From Polytrichum commune (lineage: Eukaryota > Streptophyta > Polytrichopsida > Polytrichales > Polytrichaceae), in assembly GCA_950295325.1 (NCBI GenBank), contig OX485805.1, positions 24,107,501 through 24,171,500 of the forward strand: a stretch of 64,000 bases of DNA, written 5' to 3'. Position 1 is the stretch's first letter, and every line of letters begins with the position of its first letter. Of the stretch, positions 42,101 to 55,400 are shown piece after piece. The position numbers and the translations under genes are program-made. The notes beneath the pieces are model-generated. The model was not told where the DNA came from. It ran no database searches and saw only the letters and a program-made list of their open reading frames with translations.

Positions 42101-43764
42101 GAGGCCTTGGGATTGAGTGGCCAAACTCCTTTGAGGAATGAGCTGAAAATAACCAATAAAATATAACAATTGGCTAAGCCTACAGTCCAAATCCATCCCA
42201 GGAAGAAGGATCATCCCATTTTATTCCTGGTCCAAAACAACCCCTCCAATTTAATGGCCATGATCTTGTTAATGATTAATTATTTAATGGGAAAAAACCG
42301 ATAGCCTCTCGACCATAGTTTGGGTTTCCAATCCCGTCCGACCCAAACTTCCTTCAAGAGTCTATCAACCTTCTTCAAAAAGTAATCATTTTAAATTACA
42401 ACAGCCTTTTAGTGTGAAGGGTTTAGAGGCCGAACTCTTGGTTTCTTGCAATCTCATTGGTGGAAATCGACGGCCTCTCAACCTTCGGCCATAGTGTGAA
42501 GCGCCCCTTAGAATCACTAGGATCTTGACCAACTATGCCCAAAATCTTCCCGGGCATTGCAGATAACATATTATTGGAATTTTTCCAAAACATGTCTCCT
42601 CTCATAATTGCTTGTAGGAATCATGCCTGGAACCAATAATGGAGATGAGAAGGGTCACATGGTCTTTCAAAAATGAATCTCCTATTAGAATATCCCACAA
42701 TTGGGGAACATAATGCACTCCAAAAATACTTCCCAATTGTTAACAAGCTTAGGAGGGCCTATATGATCACTTAAAGAGAACAAGATCTTCACTTTGACCT
42801 ATAGTTCTTGTATCTCAACTTGGATCATGAAACTTGAAATGACAATTTACATTATTTGCAATTCATATAGGGTGAGACCATTTCGCTATGCGACCCAATA
42901 TTCAAAATTGTTTGTGGAGTTGGGAGTGCCAGTAACATGGTTGCATTCCTTAGGTTGTGCATTGAGTCCCTTTGACCTTTCATGTTACATTGACATTTAC
43001 ATTTTCTCTCTCTTATGGTTGAGTGGTTCGAGCTTATGACAAATCATAATTTTATTGGTACAATATGAAGTTGTGAATGCATTGAGATTGCAAGTCTGCA
43101 ACCTTCGCGTCTCATGTGGAGTTGTTATTGCATTTAAAAAGGTTTATAACATATTATATATGATAATCTAATTACTATTTATCTTATATATTATATTGTA
43201 GTGGGAAGCAAATAGTGAGGTACATTATGGTACCCTTGGATTTTTAATTCATAACTTTTTGATGTTTTCATTTCTTTTGTAAAAACTCTTGCAAAAGAGG
43301 CATATTATAGTATTCTATTTTAAAAGCAATTTGGATTGTATCTAGCTACAAAAGATGGAGTAATGGTATAAACTTCCTAATGAGCAAGATTATTTGTCAA
43401 TCAAATCTAAATACACTAAAATTCATGACTTAAAAGTTAACAATGTGTTTCAAAAATATTTATAGTTTTTAAGAGTTACACAAAGTTAAGTCATTACAAG
43501 AGTAGACTAAAGGGTAGTTCCCATGTAGGCCACTTGCCCACCAAATTCTACTGAGAACGTAGATTCTACCTTGTGGAATCTACATCCCATATAAAAATCT
43601 ATGATAATTAGTTTATAAGTTGGATATGGATTTGATTTTTCTAGATGTAAGATTAGCAATGATAAGGACACATGTTCAATTTGCAGATTGGATATGTTGC
43701 CCCAGTTGATTTTTGATGACTCGAAGAGAGAGATTCCCTTCCTTTGAGGTTTAGATTATCATAA
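42101..43764. other. Intergenic stretch, no gene seen
   Basis: AT-rich DNA with short accidental frames. A phrase GGCCTCTCGACC-AGTTTGGG at 42305 and GGCCTCTCAACCTTCGGCC at 42470 are repeated, suggesting decayed repeats. Nothing else can be named. Confidence 0.35.
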
Positions 43765-44430
43765 GGCTATTTTTTTTTTCGTTTCTTTTCTTTTTGATAC
43801 AAAATGCCAACAAAGCCAAGGCCAAATGAATTAAGAGCCAAGAAAACGTGCCCACATCGAGGGGAGGCGGGGCCCCTCCGACGTGAAACACCACCACATA
43901 AGAAGTAACGACAACCGACCCCACCAAGGACAACCCACTAGACTCAACAACCAAGGATCACCCCTACCCCACCTACCAAGGACAACCCCAAACTACCAAA
44001 AGGCCCTCAACAGAGAGAAAAACCACCTACCTGCGCTGATGCTTCCAATTCCTCTCACTATGCAAATTATTCCTCCTGCAAAGGACACCCCTGGTGCCCC
44101 AAGTTTTGTCAAACCCTTGGAGCATGGCCACTGCGGAGAAACTACTTATCTTAATTCGCTTGATCACCCTATCCCATACCACTTTGGCAAAAATGATGAG
44201 CTCATCCCAAATTCGGTGTATGACCTTAGACTCATGTCATTGTTCACAGTTGAACACTTTGTCATTGCGTTCAGTCGAAATGGTCCAAAGTGTGATGCCC
44301 CTAAGGAGGTGCCAAATGTTGATCTTTTTACTATACTTCTTAGGAGTCCTTTCCCCAAATTGAACTTGTTTACAATTAAAACTTTCATAATTGCTAGTTC
44401 TAACCCCACATAGTTCATGCATGATAAAAG
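43765..44430 (-). mobile_element. 5'-truncated L1-type LINE fragment
   Basis: On the minus strand, a broken frame reads W-H-L-L-R-G-I-T-L-W-T-I, then E-R-N-D-K-V-F-N, then I-W-D-E-L-I-I-F-A-K-V-V-W-D-R, the C-terminal zf-RVT-type tail found after the RT in plant L1-type LINEs. A pyrimidine-rich 3' UTR and a poly(A)-like end (AAAAAGAAAAGAAACGAAAA at 43775-43800) follow. Stop codons interrupt the coding part. Only the last 650 bp are present, as expected of incomplete reverse transcription. Unrelated to the large LINE at 13.7-38.9 kb. Confidence 0.65.
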
Positions 44431-45042
44431 TTCACCTTTTTATGTGCAGTTGATAAAGGAAATTTAACCTCACGGAGAATTGCAGTCATGTACAGCTCAT
44501 GAATTGAAGAGATTCGCAAGTCATTACGTTGACATGCGAGATTCTTGAAAACTGAAAAAGCACCACCCTTGTCATATACATAGAATATTGATCACCTGGT
44601 ATGCAGATAACTACAGTCTGGATGCAAAGGACCTGCCATCATTTATATATTCCAGAGAAAAAAAGGAAAAGGAGTTCACAATATCTGATCCAAGTTACAA
44701 ACTGCCACACCTTGTAAAACAAGCAAACAAAAACATCTACATACATTAATGGAATGTGCAAAAGTTGTGTTCGTAAATGCAAATGGCCAGTCTTACACTG
44801 ATTACAGTGAGCTCTACCAATGCTACCAAGATATTTGCAATTCATATACACCTCTTGAATACCTGCAGAAGAGATCCTACCTGAACATCTAGTGTACACA
44901 CCTGCAGACCCGCACTTCTAAACTACATGCTGGTTCAAAGCAGGATTTGAATACCGCAAAATTTAGTGCTAGGACGTGTCGGGTCGTCAGTAGCACCAAA
45001 TAATGACAAACAAACCCTGAGGTCCAACTGACATGAGGATGA
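44431..45042. other. 3' flank of the GBPL gene
   Basis: No gene. It probably includes the 3' UTR and transcript end of the minus-strand GBPL gene, but no single polyadenylation signal stands out. Confidence 0.4.
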
Positions 45043-48000
45043 CTATTGCTGTGGTGGCTGTACGGGAGGCTTGTTCAAAATCAGTTTTTCATATAAGCCA
45101 ACAAGTTCCTTCTTATTTGGGTTCCGTGCTTGCAGAACTTCCATCCCAAAACCAGCCTCTGTCAACTTCTGTTTCAATTTTGCAATCGTGAATCTCTTAT
45201 AGTTCATTGGCTCTGACTCTTTTACCACTTCAGTAGAGGTGGCTCCACTCCCTCCTTCCTCAGCTTCCAATCCCCCAGTATACATGCTACTGCTGTTGGC
45301 AAATTGCCACTCCATCTTAGACCTCTTGGACCCCCTCGCATCAATGTCCATCTCTTGTGGTGAATTTTCAATTCCTGTTTCACACACACCACACCTGTCA
45401 GAACCCAAAATCCTCCTGAAGTGTACATTGTTGCAAGGACTAACAAGGCAAACACTAAGTGTTTTGCCAGAAAGTGCCATGTGTCATCATGTGATTGACT
45501 GAAAACATCAAGAGTTTGCTTGGAAATTGGATTTAGGCAGACGTGCCCAATCAGACCTGAACATACTGTACGTATGATTGTTTATCATACACTAGCCACT
45601 ACAATATGCTGAAATAGTGATCTTGGTCTTGTGACTACTGATTATGCAGCCTTGAATCCCTGTGAGGTGAGACAACCGGGCAGAAGTGGAGAATCACCTG
45701 CTTCCTGGTAGGGTCTTTTGTTTCGTGCTGGATTCACTGGTGTTTGATAGCCAGGTGGGGTATGGGTTTCACCAAAAGTCCGCACTCTTGTCTCTAAAGC
45801 AGAGTCATGGTTGCGTGCAGTTGCAAGCTGAGCTTGCAGAACATCCAACTCTCCTCGCAACGTTTGAATTTGCAATGACAAGGACTCAGCCCGTTGGTTT
45901 GCTTCCGCCTTGGCAGCTCTTTCACTGGCCAACAAACTCTCAAAACCTTCTACAGTCTTTGCACGCTGCTCCTGCGAGGAATTCAACAATACTTCCATTT
46001 CTTGTTCCCTTTCCTCCAATCGTCTCTCCAACAATGTTACACGTGATATTGCATCTTTCTCTGTGATCTTCACCTGTTCAAGATCCTGACAGCATTGAAA
46101 ATAACACGAAAATTACCAAGAATTGAGGGCAAGCTTACAAACCTCATAAACACAAGAGACCATTCGACACGTATACAAATACATCTGTTGCGATGAGATA
46201 GAGGATGGATATTATTCATGGGTCCCTCGGGCAGGTTACAGGCTATTTCATGACTTAAAAAATCGATTAGCGCTGCTTCAAGATCTCAGATCCAAACTAA
46301 AGATTATGAATATCTTGTAAAGAGGCCAAGTACCAGCACTACACCTTTTTGTCTAATTAGTGTGGGTTACCATTTGGAGTTACACATTGCTATAACATTT
46401 TACTGAGAGTATCATTTTTTAAACAAATTGAATAAGTGTTAGTATGCACACCAAAGATATAACTTAGTTGGTAAAAAACGATTATGTCAGAAAGAAATTA
46501 TATCAACACGTAACTCCAAATGGTAACCCACACTAATAGGACAAATTAGTGTAGGCACCAAAACAAGCAGTGTCAGGAAAAGTAACTACCTGTGCCAATT
46601 CATCTCTTTCTAGCTCCAATGACTCACAACGCCGTTGAATCCGTTCAACAGCTGCTGATCTCTCTGCAGCCAACCGCTGAGTTTCCAGTTTTTGTTTCTC
46701 CTCGGCGGTTGCCTCAGCACGGGCCTTTTCTGCTGCCTCCAAGGCAAGCCTAGCATTTCGTTCTCCTATTGTTTGCTTGTGCTCAGCTTCCTCCATCCGC
46801 CTTGCAGCCTCATCCATGCGTTGTTCTGCGAGTGCCTTGTCCCTTTGTGCCTTCTCTAGATCTCTCTCTAACCTGACACTGCTAGTTTTTGCATGCTCCA
46901 GTTCTTGCTGAAGAGTCCGCACCTCTGACCGCAAATTCCCCATATTTTCAGATTGATTGGATACTTTAGACTCGAACTCCTGAAAGAAACAGAAAGTGAG
47001 ATGAATAATGACGACCTTAGTTGCCCTGCCAACCATAGATAACACTGAGGCTTTCCTCACCACCCCATCCTCCCCTGCAAAAATAAAATAAAATAATTGC
47101 AATGATTGAGAAATTACTTGCAAGCGAGTTGTGAGGCCAACGATTTGTCGCTCCTCTTGTTCTAGCTTGGCCTTCAGCTCCTTGACCTCTTGATCCTGTC
47201 AGAGAAAAGGTTTTTGGATCTTAGTATACAGCTCCAGAACATCCATATAAAGAGACCTTGCTAAACATGTTGGACATGGAGAATGAGCACCAGGGCTCAC
47301 TCAGTGATTTCACATGTAAAAGTGATTAGCCTTTGAATATGCTACCTATACCTGCAGAACTAACAGCTTTGAATCACAAGATCCAAGTTCCCCTTGCTTG
47401 AATTTACCGCAGCCAAAAGGAAGCAAACTGCTGACTACTCAGAGAAGATAAATATAGGGTAAAATTTGGTGTCAAAACTTGTGCAGGCTGATCCCAAAAA
47501 GAAACAAGGGGAACCAGAAAATCCTCCATAAAGGTGCACAATGCTTCTGTGACAAAATGACACCTCAACATAGACCAAGTCAAGCATCAAAACCTCCAGT
47601 GAGAAAAGTTCGTACCTTCTGAGAAAGTGTGAGAGCATATTCTGCTCGAAGTGTATCCTCACGCAGCTGTGACTGCTTGACGGCTCTTTCCTTCTGACCA
47701 TTTGCCCTCTCAAGAGCAGCCTTTGTACCAGCAGCAACAGCATCATGCTTCCTTTGCCATTCTATGGCCTCTGCTTTGGCAGACTCTGACTGCTCTTTAA
47801 CCGCGGCCAACCTTGCCTCTGCAGTACTGCATCGATTCTGCATTTTAACACAGTATTTGTTTCACAAATCAGTGGCCACTTTAATGAACACGTTTGCATC
47901 TTGTTGACCAGTTTTTAAAGACAGTATGAATCACAACCTTAGGTTTTTCTGTCATTGTTCTGGAAATTACTCCCGAGATGCCTAAATTGACTCTGTAACC

Positions 48001-51000
48001 TACACACTCATATTGACTATGTGAAACTTCACCTAAGACATAAGTAATCACACAACCAGGAAGAAGATCCATTAGGTGACATTTAGTGACATCTCTTTTT
48101 ATATAGAACCTCGTACCTGGAGGGATGCAACATCAGACTTCAGCCTCTCTTCTTCAACACGCCGTGCTGAGAGCAATTGCTCATACTTGCTTTGCCAATT
48201 CCCAGCCTCTACTTTAGCACTCTCAACTTGGGTTGTAAGAGACAACCGCCTTTCTTCCAGAGAAGAGACCTTCTTCTGTAAGGCGGCATTTTGAGCAGTT
48301 GAACTTTCAGTGGCTCTATTGTAATCACTCATAATATTCTCATACCGTTTCTTCCAGTCTTGAGCATCCCGCTGTGCAGCCTCTGTCTGCTTTGCTGAGA
48401 AGGCCAAACGTTCCTCCATTGAACGGCCTTTCAGTTCAAGGCTTGAATAATCCGAAGCAGCTTTGTCACTTGCCCGCTTCACAAGGTCATGTATTGGGCC
48501 AGCCAAACTGCAAGCCAACACAGCTATATCAATAAACTATCTGCACAACTCCACAAATACATTGGACAGATATAGCAGATACATCATGGAAGAACAGGGT
48601 CTTACACATTTGACATTTTTAATAGCCACAGAAAAGCTCCTGTGAAATATAGAACTAGAAAAACAAATGATCTTAACTTCCAGGGCTTCATTTTGAACAG
48701 ACTTTGATAGGTACGCTTTGATTCCAGAAAATATATTGTTCTCCTTATTACATAAAGGTTCAGCAAATCTAGTATTTCCAGTACTCTTATGGAGGTTACA
48801 TTGAACAAGTACAACATTCTATTTGTTCAGTGTCGTAAACAGACTCCAGAAATTTATGGTATACTGAGTGCATAGAAGAACCTTTTCTGTAGAAACTTCA
48901 CCAGCTTTTGGTATTTCAATGAGCCAGATACTTTGGCTTCGTAATCAGCCACCATTGCATCTGACAACTGCAGATTTGACAGTGATAAGATACACATCAA
49001 AGATATTACAACATCATGCCACCAACAACACAATAAGGACTATCTGATCATGTGGAGTTCTTTTAACTTCCACAATAACCAGCCTATCTACCATACTATT
49101 CAAGAAAGTATTAATGCATGGAGGAGTACAAAAAGAAAGTTCCAGTACATATCGATACGTCATATTGGGAAGGATACAACAAATCAGCAAATTACCTTGA
49201 CAATAGAGTCATATGTTGCATCGGGTGCATTGCAGGCGTTCCGCAATCTCTCTTCCATACTGCCCACTTCTTTCAAGCAATTCAACTCTGCTTCCATGAA
49301 TGTCCTCCGCTTGAAATCCTGGAGATCAAGTGACCAACTTATCAGCACCTGTTTAGGTTTTGATGTTTGAAAAGATGCTTCAAAGACTTCACAACAATCC
49401 GCTGCTCAGATAAAGTACCTCAAAATGACGCTTAAGGGTAGTATGCAATTGCTTCTCATACTTCTTCCGCACAGGCCCTGTACCAACCGCCTCGCTGTTG
49501 TACACATCCAATGCTACTTGGGCAGCATCCTCTTGGGCTTTTTGAAGTAACACCTGTAGTCAGAAACTAAGAGCAATTAGTAAGGTTATCAATCATGAAA
49601 AGTTCGTAAAGAACTAACTATGCGCCTGTTGCAATACATAAATTACCAACACCCTACCTCATCTGGAGGTGTCTGCTTTGGAAAGGCTCCACCATATGCC
49701 TGTATTGCCATATCATAAGCGCGTCGACATTCATTTTCCTCCACATTCTGTTCAAAACCATCACATGCTTAGCTGCTGAATTATCTCCCAATCTCCTATC
49801 ACCGCCTGCTACCCTTGAAAAAAACTTCACAAATCGAACAAATAAGTCTCAAATGCTCTATGGGTATAACACTTGATAGTGTAGTGTAAATAGATGCTTG
49901 ATGGATAAAAGGAAGGATGCTTCTTAAAAGCACAGAGACTAACCTGCCAAGAAGTAGCAATAGTGGGTACAGCACCCGCATTAATAGCATCCAGAAAAGA
50001 CTGGGTCAGGCCAGCAAACATGGGGCCGGTCATGACTATAGATCCGAGTTGTTTGGGCCTTGTCCTCTCAAATATGTACTTTGTTAGAGCATCCAATCCT
50101 GCTTTGAATTCTGGTCGCATCTTTTCCATCTGCAACAACAAGAAATAAATCAGACCCACCTGAACATGCTAAGTACAAAGCTGCATGCACTTCTTGATTT
50201 GAATACTGCAAAGAAATGACAAATGCCTCAAATATAATATAGTTGATCAATGCATTGAGTTTCTTCATTCTAATGTGGCAGGGCATGTAGGTCTTACAGG
50301 AATCTGATCGAGTTTCTGCAACTCTTTTTCCTCATGAAGGGGCCGAACCAGAGTGAAGCAATCTCTTTCAGGGAAGAGAGCCCGAATAGAATTTCGAATC
50401 TGAACAGTCAATAACCACAAGAAATGAGATTCTGTTCAGAATGTAGAAAGCCTTCCCAGCAGAAAACAGATCTGCACATTAACTATGCAGAGGTCCAGAG
50501 ATGACGGCATGATCAGACAGCAATCAGACAAATTTTGATGAGAGTAGAAAATATTGACCTCATTCTTGGAAGTAATTGATCTCCCAGAGCCCGGTATAGG
50601 CTGCAGCGCTGACTCTAAGTAGTCTCTTGGTGTGATTCTCCTGCCATCCTCTGTCAAGTCTAGGTAGAAATCCTGCAGAGTATAATCATTGACACTAGTA
50701 AAATGTCTATTGTTGATTGAGGGTGAAGAAATCTGAGACTACAAAGTGCATCGTTGGCTGGCAACAACCTGCAATGTTACACACCCAAAAGGCCACTCAA
50801 TTGCACCCAGCCACTCCAGATTGCTTTGGAACTCAACAACAAACCAATAGTAGTTATACAATAAAATTTCATATCTTGATCACTCAATTCTCTAACCAGG
50901 AAACTACAACCTACACAGCCAAGAGTTGGTTTTAGCAGATGAACTTGGAAAAGAGGCCCAGTTACAAGGTAATGAATTACTAACACGGAGCAACCACAGA

Positions 51001-52643
51001 AAGAGAGGTGAAAATTGTCCAATCTCAGATGCAGACGCTCCTTGTGAAGGTGTTGATGCTCGCACTCGTATGTGCTTAGTCATCTCTGTCACCAGAGATA
51101 GCTTGTCCAATGCAGCCTCATCAATGCCACCCATCTGTACGAATCAATATTTAGTTTCTCATTCCCTTATAAAGTGCAAACACGTTCCTCACTAGCAAGG
51201 ATAATCACAAACTTGTACTAAACAAAATATACATCTTGAATAGGATATTGTACACTTACTCTTTAAAAAATCAAGCAAATACAAAGTAAACAGAAGTGAA
51301 AATAACAGAAAATTTCAAATCCACACAATCAATTTGGCTTCCTTGCAACTGACTTCGCTAAATTGGGACTCCATGACCAATTGGGGGCATCATGCAGCCC
51401 TCAATCTTTAAAATCATCTGACTGTCTAGCTCCAAATGATATCAGGGTTCAAATCTGAGCAAATGGCAAACATATTGTGCATAAAACTTATGACCCACCT
51501 GATTGTATACAAACATACTTGACAGCAGGACTGCCAGAGAGAATATTTGGGTGCTGTATGTTCCCTGTAACATATCCCATCATACATAAGTTTCCTCATT
51601 AGGCAAATCTCCAATAAATGAAGCAAGAAAGTGCAGATGTTCCAACCTTCCAATCTATGGAAATAGCATTGTGCAATATAGTGGACAATCTGAATCTCAA
51701 ACAGCATAAAATATTTCACATTAAGCTTCAGAAGTAGATCTTACTGTCTGATCATAGGCATCAATGCCTTCACTATCTAGTAGCAACAAGCTGTATTCAC
51801 TGCCATCTGGTGCTGTTCTCTTCAGGGGAGCACTCCACATCCATAAACCCTTGGTGCAAGGCCTGTGGGTGGGCGCAACAACAAATCCACTACTCCGTCC
51901 CAGCAACTACATCAATTTCCAACAAGAGCAAGAGTTGGCATGCATATATGCTCAAAAGCTTCTCCCTAACGAACATGACATCATAATCCCATCCCGTTTC
52001 ATCGACAGAGATGTGACACCTACTCATTGAGAAATCTAACATGAACCTACTCATGAATTTGATGCGTTGTCACACTCCTAAGAGCACTACCAAAAGATTC
52101 CATGAATGACTTTTACCTCCCTCAAGGAGACTAGAATTTGGAATTAACACCTCAATTTTTAACCATCTCTAGAAAATACAAAACAAGTCACAAGTTCCCC
52201 ATTTAGCAATTCTTAAGTCAATTATTTAACTGGGCACGCAGGGCCTAACAGCAAAGCAATGGATATTTGAGAATGTAGGTGTTATGTACTGTGAGAAAGC
52301 TCCCGAAAACATAAGCCAAAACGTCTAGATATGATTGAAAACAAACCTGATTTAAGATGAAACTCTTGCCTTGCCGGGCACGTCCACACACAGCAACTAC
52401 ACCAAGTGGTCCTTTGACCCTATGCAGGGCTGCAACTGCTTCTGGATCCATCTTGAAGTTGCCTCTCTCATCAAGGTATACAAGCCGCAGAGGGCGAGCT
52501 GGCCCACCTGGTCCATTCCTGGATGGAATTTCAGCCACGGGTCGACTACTTTGCACTACATCAGGGATTTCTGGCTCCAATTCAGATTCTTCCTCTATTT
52601 TTTGTGGCTTGGGAGGAGTGAGAAAACTAAATCTTTTCAGCAT
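45043..52643 (-). CDS. GBPL3: Guanylate-binding-like large GTPase (GBPL3 type)
   Basis: Seventeen coding exons join in phase to 1103 codons: 52347-52643, 51745-51906, 51499-51564, 50985-51134, 50559-50672, 50298-50399, 49944-50129, 49658-49747, 49419-49553, 49196-49318, 48882-48967, 48117-48507, 47616-47837, 47118-47195, 46590-46979, 45698-46085, 45043-45374. All use GT-AG. The N-terminal third is the GBP GTPase domain: P-loop G-R-A-R-Q-G-K-S, L-D-S-E-G-I-D-A-Y-D (G3) and W-L-L-R-D-F-Y-L (G4). A helical domain follows, then about 450 residues of coiled coil, and a C-terminal SAP-like segment (F-T-I-A-K-L-K-Q-K-L-T-E-A-G-F-G). Arabidopsis GBPL3, about 1080 residues, has the same layout and acts in immune-related nuclear condensates. 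No lesion seen; the start ATG follows a non-conserved stretch and a 5' UTR intron. Confidence 0.95.
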
Positions 52644-54100
52644 TTTGCCTTGCTGGCAAAACTCTGAGATGCCTTTGAAGGAACTCAGGAGATACAGAAG
52701 TCACAGGTATATATCTACAATAAATCTAGAACACCCCTCAATTTCTACTCCGAGCCAGGAACTGCTCCTTCAAGCACCTGCAAACCATGAACAACAGTAA
52801 GAAAAATCCAATGGATCAAAGACCCTACTTTGCACCCTACTTTGGATCATGCTATCAAATTTGACCAATACTGACATGAATCACAAGATGATTCAAATTC
52901 CCCAGTTCTAAATCCCAATCCAAGATTGCAATAAGAGCCCAATACAAAGCCAAAATCTGAGGAGCAGGAACTGTAGAAAAACTGGCAGTACAGAACTTTG
53001 GCCATTTTGGTTGCTTGTCACATTTCTTGAATACCCAAATTGTTCAGCTCACCACTTCAATATACAAAGAAACTCATGACAACCAATCTCACAACTTGAA
53101 AATGGGAAGGAGAAGGATATATTTAATCCTTAAAGCAACGCTACGTCAGTTTTTTTCCTCGCCAACAAGTACCTTACCCATAATTATCCAAGAAACAAAG
53201 CTGTCCGAGTTCAAACACTTCTCGATTGCAACAGCAACAAAAAAACAACGTAGGAAACCAAACAAGCTGATCACTGCCACCTCCTTCAAGGTAAACGGGC
53301 CTAATTCGGTTACTCACCAGCTATATTTGAATGGTGTGTGGTTAAGTGTGGATTAAGAACATACGCCATGAAGACATCATGTGTTTAAAAGACATGGAAC
53401 TACGTATTTGTTAACCATTCTAGGCTCCATAGGCAACAAAATTCGGGACCTATATCATCATTTAATGAGAAAAGCAATCTTCACTTAAATAATGAACAAG
53501 ATACTCTGTATAAGCTCCGAAAACCATGAGAAAAATGGCCGCAGTAACGAATTGGATTTGCCAATCATCTTGAACTAATTGCGTGTTTCGTATCCTACGA
53601 GAAGTGTGCATAGCAAAAAAGTGTCCGTTTAAGACCCGCTCACTTAATCGCCAATTCCACTTCGCAACATCTAATTTACTTCTCCTTAATAGCCCATCCA
53701 GCAAAGAATGGCAGAACTCAAATTTTAAAAATAATTACAGCAAGATCCAACCTACTCGCCCCCTGCCTTCTCCCCGCCTCAAAAAAAAAGAAACTAACAC
53801 CTACGGCCAAAGATGAAGATTGCGCCATCAATCAACGCATTGACAGTAACAAAACGCAAACGTCCCTTGAGCTTCAAACCCTAATGCACCTTTCGCAAGA
53901 AATTATGAAACTGTGAGCTAGAAAAAAAACGAGTACGATATGCAAGTACCTGATGATTCCGATGAATTGCGGCATTTTGATCGGGTGCGCTTGGGGAAAG
54001 GAAGTGGAAGCGATGATGCCGACTCGAGGCGAGCCGGGGGAGGAAACCCTAATTGGAGAATGCTTCGATCGCTACAGACACACGTAGCGAAGCGCGACGA
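52644..54100 (-). other. GBPL 5' UTR with a 1.17-kb intron and a short upstream ORF
   Basis: A non-coding exon ends at 53950 before a GTACTT donor. The next exon starts at 52777 after TTTGCAG and runs into the start codon at 52643, giving a UTR intron of 52778-53949. An ATG in the first exon (about 53976) would read across the junction and stop about 38 bp into the second exon, making a 22-codon upstream ORF. 5' UTR introns are common in plant genes and often raise expression. The transcript start is not determined. Confidence 0.55.
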
Positions 54101-54160
54101 CGAGAGCCCGGGAAAGATAGACAGAGCGCGGAGGGTTCTCATTGGCCGGAGCCTCGGAGA
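54040..54160 (-). promoter_or_regulatory. Probable GBPL promoter: CCAAT box, ACGT motif, telo-box
   Basis: On the minus strand, in order toward the gene: CCACGTCAA (about 54163-54171), GGCCAATGAG (about 54138-54147), a pyrimidine-rich zone, and AATTAGGGTTT (about 54044-54055), a telo-box as in plant 5' leaders. No TATA box is evident. The position about 100-200 bp upstream of the first donor fits a promoter. Confidence 0.45.
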
Positions 54161-54559
54161 GTTGACGTGGCAAGATGTGCGGAAAAGTAGGCTGAAGTGT
54201 TTGCCAAGTATGCAGATATGATAAGCCAAAGTGATGGGAATAATAAGGGTGAGTTTCATTATTTTGCATTTCTCGGGTGGAGGCCCCACACGTTCCAAAA
54301 GCCGGTTTCGAAATGGAGTTCGGTGGGCCAATGTGTAAGAATTCTAGCTTTGACATGTCTAACAAAGAGAGACCAACTTTGAAACCACTCTCCTCAACAT
54401 GAAGACACATGTCAAGGTCAACAAGATATTATTTTGGCCCATCGATCTCAGTTTCGAAACCAGCATGTTCAAATGTGCGTGGTCACCCCTTTCCATGCAA
54501 TGGATGTCCATGTGCTTGCAAAAACAAAAATGAAGTACGGCCTGGTGCTGTGAATGTTT

Positions 54560-55400
54560 TCTTCGTTCACTAGTTCACTAGAATTGTATCCATCCAAATA
54601 ATTATACCATAATAATTATGCAAAAACATGAATCCATAGGAATCAATGGTGGTATGGTATATTAGTGAATGCATGGTATGAATAATCAACATCAATAATT
54701 GTATCAAAGAACCTACCTATAATTATCAAAATTATGACAATAACGAACTATTGATACATATTGATGTGTCAAGGAGAAAGAATATTTTTATAGCTAGGCT
54801 ATTACCAATGTTGGACTGGTATTGTCTTCTTTCTTTACACCATTTGGGTATCTATAATGAGGATTTCATACTTTTTGAGTGTAGGGATTTTTGATGGTAT
54901 TTGACGGTGTTTTGATTTTCAATACCATTCATGTCTATATACTATGCAAGAACTTTCATATCTAGGTAAAACCACCCTAGTTTTAGTATGGTTTAGGAGG
55001 GTATTGACCCAAATAATAACTCGGGTATACAAAGACATATCGATATTTAACTGGTATTACAATTTTGATACCCACGGGTAGGTTCTTTGATACCATTGTA
55101 GATGTTTATTATTGACACCATGCATTCACCTACATACCGGACCGAAATTGGCTATTACCTTTCTAAACCATATTGATGACACTAAGACAATTTTACCCAT
55201 ACCAAGGTTTGGGCATGGTACATAAACCCAAATAATATTGAAAATAATAATAATTGTCAAATACCCTTACCATATTGATGTCTAACAATGTGAACATCCT
55301 CATTATATAGATACCCAAATGGCGTAAAAAAACATGATACCAAACCAACATTGATGTGAACCCTCACAAGGCATAGTGTACATTCCATTTTTACAACTAT
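54560..55400. repeat. Complex inverted repeats
   Basis: Two inverted pairs occur: TATCAAAGAACCTACC (about 54702) with GGTAGGTTCTTTGATACC (about 55077), and CCAATGTTGG-CTGGTAT...CACCATTTGGGTATCTATA-TGAGGAT (54807-54870) with its inverse (about 55288-55370). Left copies lie in the order A-B and right copies A'-B', so this is not one simple hairpin. More likely two foldback-type elements overlap or one is nested. No coding content. Confidence 0.6.

Noticed and set aside
43883-44413. Plus-strand protein of 176 residues
   Set aside because: The minus strand over the same bases reads as an L1-type LINE tail with its A-rich 3' end. The plus frame is its shadow.
53918-54331. 137-codon minus-strand gene upstream of GBPL
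   Set aside because: It overlaps the promoter and first non-coding exon of GBPL and has no family motif.
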